From assembly GCA_011526385.1 (NCBI GenBank), contig WTIW01000006.1, positions 1-43,659 of the forward strand: a DNA stretch of 43,659 bases, in the 5' to 3' direction. Of this stretch, positions 38,917 through 43,659 are shown piece after piece. Source of the DNA: Pelagibacteraceae bacterium (GTDB lineage: Bacteria; Pseudomonadota; Alphaproteobacteria; Pelagibacterales; Pelagibacteraceae). Under the pieces are notes generated by a model. The model did not search any database, was not told where the DNA came from, and worked only from the letters and a program-made list of their open reading frames with translations. The position numbers were made by a program, and so were the translations under genes. Position 1 is the stretch's first letter. Every line of letters begins with the position of its first letter.

Positions 38917-41911
38917 TTAGTCTCTCATTATTTTTATCTAAAAATATAAAATCAGATACTGTCACATTGATATTTTTACTCTCCATAGGAACAATTAGTT
39001 TTTGACCTTTCATATTTTTTCCACTTCTAACAACGGCTAGTGCAATAGATTTTTTTAAATTTGGACTGTAGTAACTTGAGGTAACGTGCCCTAACATTTC
39101 TATTGGTTTTGTATTTAAATTTTTAACAATTTGCGCACCTTCCTCCAAAACTTCATTAGGATCATCTGTAACTAATCCAACTAATTGTTTTCTATCTTCT
39201 CTTATAGTATCACTTCTGTACAAAGATCTTTTTCCTATAAAATCAAATTTCTTTTTGCTTACTATCCAATCCATTTGAAGATCAATAGGTGTCATTGTTC
39301 CATCAGTATCTTGGCCAACAATTATAAAACCTTTTTCTGCCCTTAAGAGGTGCATTGTTTCTGTTCCATATGGGGTAATATTAAATTCTTTACCTGCCTC
39401 TATACATTTTTCCCATAGTGATTTTCCATACTTTGCTTCAATATTTATTTCGTAACTATGTTCACCGGTAAAACTTATTCTCATAATTCTGCAATTAACT
39501 TTGTCTAAAGATGCGTTTTGAAAAGACATATGCGGAAAATTCTCATCATCAAATTTTACATCAGGAAATAGTTTCATTAGTATTTTTTTGGAATTTGGAC
39601 CACAAATACTTGCTGTAGAATAATGATCTGTAACCGAAGTTAAATAAACGTCTAATTCAGGCCATTCTGTTTGCAAGTAGTCTTCAAGTTTGCCTAAAAC
39701 ATTTGCTGCTCCGCCAGTAGTGGTTGTCATTATGTAATGGTTTTCACCAATTCTTGTAGTTACCCCATCATCATAAACCATGCCATCTTCATTAAGCATT
39801 AAACCATATCTGCATTTACCTATCGCTAGTTTCGACCAAGCATTAGTATAAACTCGGTTTAAAAATTCAGATGCATCCGTACCTTGAATATCTATTTTAC
39901 CAAGTGTAGAAGCATCTAGTATTCCTGCGCTTTCTCTTGCAGCCAAACTTTCTCTTTGCACAGCTTGATGCATATCTTCATTGTTTTTTGGATAATACCA
40001 AGGTCTTTTCCATTGACCCACATTTTCAAATTCAGCGTTATTTGAAACATGCCATTCGTGCATTGCAGTTTTTCTTGTGATATCAAAAAAATTACCAACA
40101 TTTCTTCCAACTATCGCACCAAATGTTAAAGGTGTGAAAGGAGGTCTAAAAGTTGTTGTGCCAAGAGAACCCATTTTTACCCCAGCAGTTTCTGCAATTA
40201 TTCCAAGAGCATGCATGTTGGAAGTTTTACCTTGATCTGTTGCCATACCAGTTGTTGTATATCTTTTTACATGTTCGATTGATCTAAATCCTTCTCTTAG
40301 TGCAAGCTTTATATCCTTAGCCGTAGAATCATTTTGAAAGTCTATAAATGATTTTGTCTTACCCAAGTTAATATTGCTAGGAATTAACCAAATATTTCTT
40401 TTATTTTTCTCTTTTGAGCAAGAAATTTTTATTTCATTAAATTGATTATTTTCAATATCTAAATAATCCCTAGTAGATTTGATGGTATTATTAATCAAAT
40501 CATCTAATTCAAAATCACCATTGCAGGAACCAACACTTATATGATCAGTTGAATTATTATCTGGGATAAATATTTGATCATCATCTTTAAAATTTAATTT
40601 TCCCCCAGATTGTGTATGCATATGAACTAGAGGAGTCCAGCCACCGCTCATAGAGAGACAATCACATTTTAATTTTACAATCTCCCCTTGAACATTAGAA
40701 CCATCTTCAGAAAGTTTCATAATTTCAACTGAATTAATTTTTTTATAACCAGAAGTATTTATAATTGCATGCTCCCAATAGATTTTAATTCCTAACTTTT
40801 CTGCTTTTTTTACAATCAAAGAGTCTGATGATTTTCTAATATCAACTATTTGTGAAGAAATTCCTTTTTGATTTAGTGATATTGCTGTTTCATAAGCACT
40901 GTCATTATTTGTAAAAATAACATTGTTATTTCCACATGCTACACCATAAAAATCTATAAATTTTTTAACTGAATTTGCTAAAATTATCCCAGGTCTATCA
41001 TTATTATTAAAGACCATTGGTCTTTCTACTGCACCAGTTGCAATAATTACTTTATCTGCTCTAATTTTCCAAAGTCTATGTCTAATGGTGTTATTTTTTT
41101 TATCTTCTGAAAGATGATCTGTTAAATTTTCTTTTGCTAATAAATAATTATAACCGTGGTAAGCTGCAATAGAGGTTCTGTTTTTAATTACTAAATTTTT
41201 ACAATTTTTTAATTCTTTAATTTGTTCTACAAGCCAATCTTTTGTTTTTGAATCATTAATTTTATAGTTTTCATCATCTTGATATATGGTTGATCCACCT
41301 AGATGATTTTTATCATCTATCAATATCGTTTTTTTATTATTTTCAGCTGACATTTTTGCGGCAATAATTCCTGAAATACCTCCACCAATAACTAAAACAT
41401 CACAGTGAATATGTCTGTGATCGTACAAATCAGGGTCTGGTTGAGTAGGGGATTTACCTAAACCTGCTGATTTTCTAATTAATGGTTCATAAACATTTTT
41501 CCAAAAGTTTTTTGGCCACATAAACGTTTTGTAATAAAATCCTGCAGGTATAAATGGAGATATAAAATTATTAACTCCACCAATATCAAAATTAACACTA
41601 GGCCAACAATTTTGACTTTTAACATTTAAACCTTCATAAATTTCAAGTTCTGTTGCTCTCACATTAGGCTCAGTTCTATCTGTATTATCTGCAACTTGAA
41701 AAATAGCATTGGCTTCTTCTGAACCGCATGACATAATTCCTCTAGGTCTGTGGTATTTAAAACTTCTTCCAACTAAATGGATCCCATTTGCAATTAATGC
41801 TGAAGCGAGAGTATCACCTTTATACCCAAAGTATTTTTTTCCATCAAAAACAAAAGAAACTCTGTTTGTTTGATCTACAAATTTTGTTTTTCCTACTCTG
41901 AAATTTGTCAT
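38909..41911 (-). CDS. soxA: Sarcosine oxidase alpha subunit
   Basis: SoxA binds NAD+ and folate in heterotetrameric sarcosine oxidase. The order is: an N-terminal ferredoxin-like domain (FVFDGKKYFGYKGDTLASALIANGIHLVGRSFKYHRPRGI); a Rossmann NAD-binding segment DVLVIGGGISGIIAAKMSAE at about 170-190; and a C-terminal aminomethyltransferase (GcvT-like) domain from about 600 with RESLAARESAGILDAS and GTETMHLLRAEKGFIIVGQDTDGT. Length 1000 is normal. soxD precedes it by 2 bases. Confidence 0.95.
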   Translation of the reverse strand: MTNFRVGKTKFVDQTNRVSFVFDGKKYFGYKGDTLASALIANGIHLVGRSFKYHRPRGIMSCGSEEANAIFQVADNTDRTEPNVRATELEIYEGLNVKSQNCWPSVNFDIGGVNNFISPFIPAGFYYKTFMWPKNFWKNVYEPLIRKSAGLGKSPTQPDPDLYDHRHIHCDVLVIGGGISGIIAAKMSAENNKKTILIDDKNHLGGSTIYQDDENYKINDSKTKDWLVEQIKELKNCKNLVIKNRTSIAAYHGYNYLLAKENLTDHLSEDKKNNTIRHRLWKIRADKVIIATGAVERPMVFNNNDRPGIILANSVKKFIDFYGVACGNNNVIFTNNDSAYETAISLNQKGISSQIVDIRKSSDSLIVKKAEKLGIKIYWEHAIINTSGYKKINSVEIMKLSEDGSNVQGEIVKLKCDCLSMSGGWTPLVHMHTQSGGKLNFKDDDQIFIPDNNSTDHISVGSCNGDFELDDLINNTIKSTRDYLDIENNQFNEIKISCSKEKNKRNIWLIPSNINLGKTKSFIDFQNDSTAKDIKLALREGFRSIEHVKRYTTTGMATDQGKTSNMHALGIIAETAGVKMGSLGTTTFRPPFTPLTFGAIVGRNVGNFFDITRKTAMHEWHVSNNAEFENVGQWKRPWYYPKNNEDMHQAVQRESLAARESAGILDASTLGKIDIQGTDASEFLNRVYTNAWSKLAIGKCRYGLMLNEDGMVYDDGVTTRIGENHYIMTTTTGGAANVLGKLEDYLQTEWPELDVYLTSVTDHYSTASICGPNSKKILMKLFPDVKFDDENFPHMSFQNASLDKVNCRIMRISFTGEHSYEINIEAKYGKSLWEKCIEAGKEFNITPYGTETMHLLRAEKGFIIVGQDTDGTMTPIDLQMDWIVSKKKFDFIGKRSLYRSDTIREDRKQLVGLVTDDPNEVLEEGAQIVKNLNTKPIEMLGHVTSSYYSPNLKKSIALAVVRSGKNMKGQKLIVPMESKNINVTVSDFIFLDKNNERLNA

Positions 41912-41913
41912 AA

Positions 41914-42189
41914 TTATTTAACAGGAGGTTTTTCACCCATTTTATAAATAGCGTGAATTTTATCATTGGATGTATCTCTAACCATATTAAACCATTTTCT
42001 ACATCCATGAGCATGGTTCCATCTTTCAAATTGAATACCTTTAATATTTTTTCTCATAAATAAATACTCAGCCCATTCATCATCACTAAGCTCAGTAGGT
42101 TGTTTTGGCCTTACAATATGAGCTTCTCCACCAGAGCTAAATTCGCTTTGATCTCTTTCACCACAAAAGGGACAATTAATTATAAACAT
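41914..42189 (-). CDS. soxD: Sarcosine oxidase delta subunit
   Basis: SoxD is a small zinc-binding subunit that helps hold the complex together. The 91-residue protein has the N-terminal CPFCGERDQSEFSSGGEAHI, with a CxxC pair, and WNHAHGCRKWFNMVRDT, where a His and a Cys complete a plausible zinc site. It overlaps soxB by one base. Confidence 0.93.
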   Translation of the reverse strand: MFIINCPFCGERDQSEFSSGGEAHIVRPKQPTELSDDEWAEYLFMRKNIKGIQFERWNHAHGCRKWFNMVRDTSNDKIHAIYKMGEKPPVK

Positions 42190-43442
42190 TAGTGTGCTAC
42201 TGCAGCTGCACCATGTTCATCTACTAGGTCGCCACTTACAAATCTATTTATATTAAATGCTGCATTTAATTTGTGAGGTTCATCATTAGCAATTGTGTGT
42301 GCAAATAAATCACCAGATCCAGGTGTAGCTTTAAATCCACCAGTTCCCCAACCACAATTAAAATATAAACCTTTTACACTTGTTTTACTGATTATAGGGC
42401 TAGCATCTGGACAAATATCTACAATACCTCCCCATTGTCTTAACATTTTCATTCTACTAAAAATTGGATAAAGTTCTAATATAGCTCTCAAAGTTTCTTC
42501 AACGATATCGTGGCTTCCTCGTTGTGTATATGAAACATACGAGTCTGTACCAGCTCCAATAACAAGTTCACCTTTATCAGATTGGCTAACATAGGCATGC
42601 ACTGCGTTTGACATCACAACAGTATCTATAATTGGTTTAACAGGTTCAGATACCAACGCTTGAAGTGGTTTGCTCTCTAAAGGTAAACGTAAACCAGCCA
42701 TATTAGCAATTACACTTGAATGACCCGCAGCCACAACACCAATTTTTTTAGTTTTAATAAATCCTTTAGTTGTCTCCAAACCTTCAACTTGATCTCCATT
42801 TCTTTTAATACCTTTGACTTCACAATTTTGAATTATATCAACACCCATTTCATCAGCACCACGAGCATAACCCCATGCAACCGCATCGTGTCTTGCAGTA
42901 CCAGCTCTTCTTTGTAAAGTACCACCTAGAACAGGATATCTTATATCTTTAGAAGTATTTATTATTGGACAAAACTTTTTTACTTCCTCAGTTTCAAGCC
43001 AAACAGCATCAATTCCATTTAATCTGTTAGCATGAGTTCTTCTTTTTAAATCTCTTACATCTTGTAGGTTATGTGCAAGATTCATCACACCTCTTTGACT
43101 AAACATAACATTATAATTTAATTCTTGAGATAAATTCTCCCAAATTTTTAAAGCATGGTCATATAGACCTGCACTTGCATCCCATAAATAATTTGATCTT
43201 ATGATTGTAGTATTTCTTCCAGTGTTTCCTCCACCGATCCAACCTTTTTCAACGACAGCAATATTTCTTAAATTATGTTTTTTTGCCAAATAGTAAGCAG
43301 TAGCCAAACCATGGCCACCACCTCCAACTATTACAGCATCATATTCTTTCTTAGGTTCAGGATCTCCCCAAGCTTGTTGCCAATTTTCATGGCTTGAGAA
43401 AGCATTTTTTATCAAAGAAAAAATAGAATAATTGTTTTTCAT
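42189..43442 (-). CDS. soxB: Sarcosine oxidase beta subunit
   Basis: SoxB carries the FAD site and the covalently bound FMN and oxidises sarcosine (N-methylglycine), giving glycine, H2O2 and a C1 unit that can pass to tetrahydrofolate. The Rossmann motif [24 protein letters not shown] is at about 34-57. H185 in [18 protein letters not shown] lies where the family carries the FMN-linked histidine. Length 417 is normal. It is the first gene of soxBDAG, 63 bases from the divergent tRNA-Ser. Confidence 0.96.
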   Translation of the reverse strand: MKNNYSIFSLIKNAFSSHENWQQAWGDPEPKKEYDAVIVGGGGHGLATAYYLAKKHNLRNIAVVEKGWIGGGNTGRNTTIIRSNYLWDASAGLYDHALKIWENLSQELNYNVMFSQRGVMNLAHNLQDVRDLKRRTHANRLNGIDAVWLETEEVKKFCPIINTSKDIRYPVLGGTLQRRAGTARHDAVAWGYARGADEMGVDIIQNCEVKGIKRNGDQVEGLETTKGFIKTKKIGVVAAGHSSVIANMAGLRLPLESKPLQALVSEPVKPIIDTVVMSNAVHAYVSQSDKGELVIGAGTDSYVSYTQRGSHDIVEETLRAILELYPIFSRMKMLRQWGGIVDICPDASPIISKTSVKGLYFNCGWGTGGFKATPGSGDLFAHTIANDEPHKLNAAFNINRFVSGDLVDEHGAAAVAH

Positions 43443-43466
43443 TTTGCCAGAAATTACTTGATTAAT

Positions 43467-43480
43467 ATTGAATATTCAAT
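43467..43480. repeat. Perfect 14-base palindrome between soxB and tRNA-Ser
   Basis: ATTGAAT-ATTCAAT is an exact palindrome in the 63-base divergent gap, 25 bases from the soxB start. The site could be a dimeric regulator operator. The A/T-rich context makes such sequences more likely by chance; there are no further copies that I noticed. Confidence 0.4.
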
Positions 43481-43496
43481 GATTTCAAGTTACACA
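43468..43496 (+). promoter_or_regulatory. Possible tRNA-Ser promoter
   Basis: TTGAAT (43468-43473) and TACACA (43491-43496) are 17 bases apart, with the expected start near 43503, 3 bases before the tRNA. The -35 overlaps the palindrome. Matches are moderate. Confidence 0.35.
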
Positions 43497-43505
43497 TACA
43501 GCCAC

Positions 43506-43600
43506 GGAAGGATGGGTGAGCTGGTTGAAACCAGCGGTTTGCTAAACCGCCGTACGCTTGAAAAGGTGTACCGAGGGTTCGAATCCCTCTCCTTCCGCCA
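43506..43600 (+). tRNA. tRNA-Ser (anticodon GCU)
   Basis: The acceptor stem GGAAGGA (43506-43512) pairs with TCCTTCC (43590-43596), followed by discriminator G and an encoded CCA. The anticodon arm GCGGT-TTGCTAA-ACCGC gives GCT at 43541-43543, reading AGC/AGU serine codons. A long variable arm (CGTACGCTTGAAAAGGTGTACC) is the class II feature of tRNA-Ser, and the T arm GAGGG-TTCGAAT-CCCTC is intact. Confidence 0.95.
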
Positions 43601-43659
43601 TTAATATAGAGGATCGTTTTTAAAAAAATCTTTTAAAAATATTGGTTTTTGGGACAGTA
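43601..43659. other. A/T-rich sequence at the window end, no recognised feature
   Basis: The 59 bases after the tRNA contain only A/T-rich runs. No GC-rich hairpin followed by T residues is present, and no convincing reading frame can be assessed before the window ends. Confidence 0.6.

Noticed and set aside
43443-43505. Glycine riboswitch upstream of soxBDAG
   Set aside because: Only 63 bases are available, far too short for a glycine riboswitch leader, and no aptamer-like core is visible.
43601-43650. Intrinsic terminator after tRNA-Ser
   Set aside because: T and A runs are present but no GC-rich stem precedes them.

Overview
The window looks like a piece of the chromosome of a SAR11-type alphaproteobacterium (Candidatus Pelagibacter or a close relative). 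The evidence is very AT-rich DNA with Lys/Asn/Ile-rich proteins, intergenic gaps that are mostly 0-60 bases (the largest is about 156), few strong Shine-Dalgarno sites, an intact soxBDAG sarcosine oxidase operon, and alphaproteobacterial gene order. I assign the organism from general features, not from a database match. No stretch over 300 bases lacks a gene, and I see no mobile elements, CRISPR arrays or prophage.

Region 1 (1-19961, + strand) is a fused transcription and translation supercluster: the 3' part of rpoC, then str (rpsL-rpsG-fusA), S10 (rpsJ to rpsQ), spc (rplN to secY-adk) and alpha (rpsM-rpsK-rpoA-rplQ). Some commonly expected members are not here: tuf between fusA and rpsJ, rpmD (L30) between rpsE and rplO, rpmJ after secY, and rpsD in the alpha operon. 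A promoter and two-hairpin leader precede rpsL, and another good promoter precedes rpsM.

Region 2 (19983-25887) has a large-subunit-type pseudouridine synthase, lipB (-), the magnesium channel mgtE, panC (-), and the overlapping pair galU-ugd, which makes UDP-glucose and then UDP-glucuronate. Several neighbouring genes converge with no gap or with overlapping 3' ends.

Region 3 (25889-32244, - strand) reads, in transcription order, ruvX, pyrB, pyrC', plsY, topA, and a RidA-family gene. The dihydroorotase homologue next to pyrB has lost the HxH metal motif and the carboxylated lysine. It is therefore probably a structural, non-catalytic partner of aspartate transcarbamoylase, which implies a separate true dihydroorotase elsewhere.

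Region 4 (32296-38400, + strand) holds gatC-gatA-gatB for tRNA-dependent amidation, an O-methyltransferase, a TrhO-type rhodanese tRNA hydroxylase, and a MATE exporter.

Region 5 (38368-43442, - strand) is soxB-soxD-soxA-soxG, encoding heterotetrameric sarcosine oxidase. It feeds methyl groups from sarcosine (from glycine betaine/DMG breakdown) into the folate C1 pool and yields glycine. It is divergent from a tRNA-Ser(GCU) gene; the 63-base gap between them contains a perfect 14-base palindrome.

I found no clear previously undescribed system. The best leads are the degenerate PyrC, the str leader structure, the sox/tRNA palindrome and the missing members of conserved operons.
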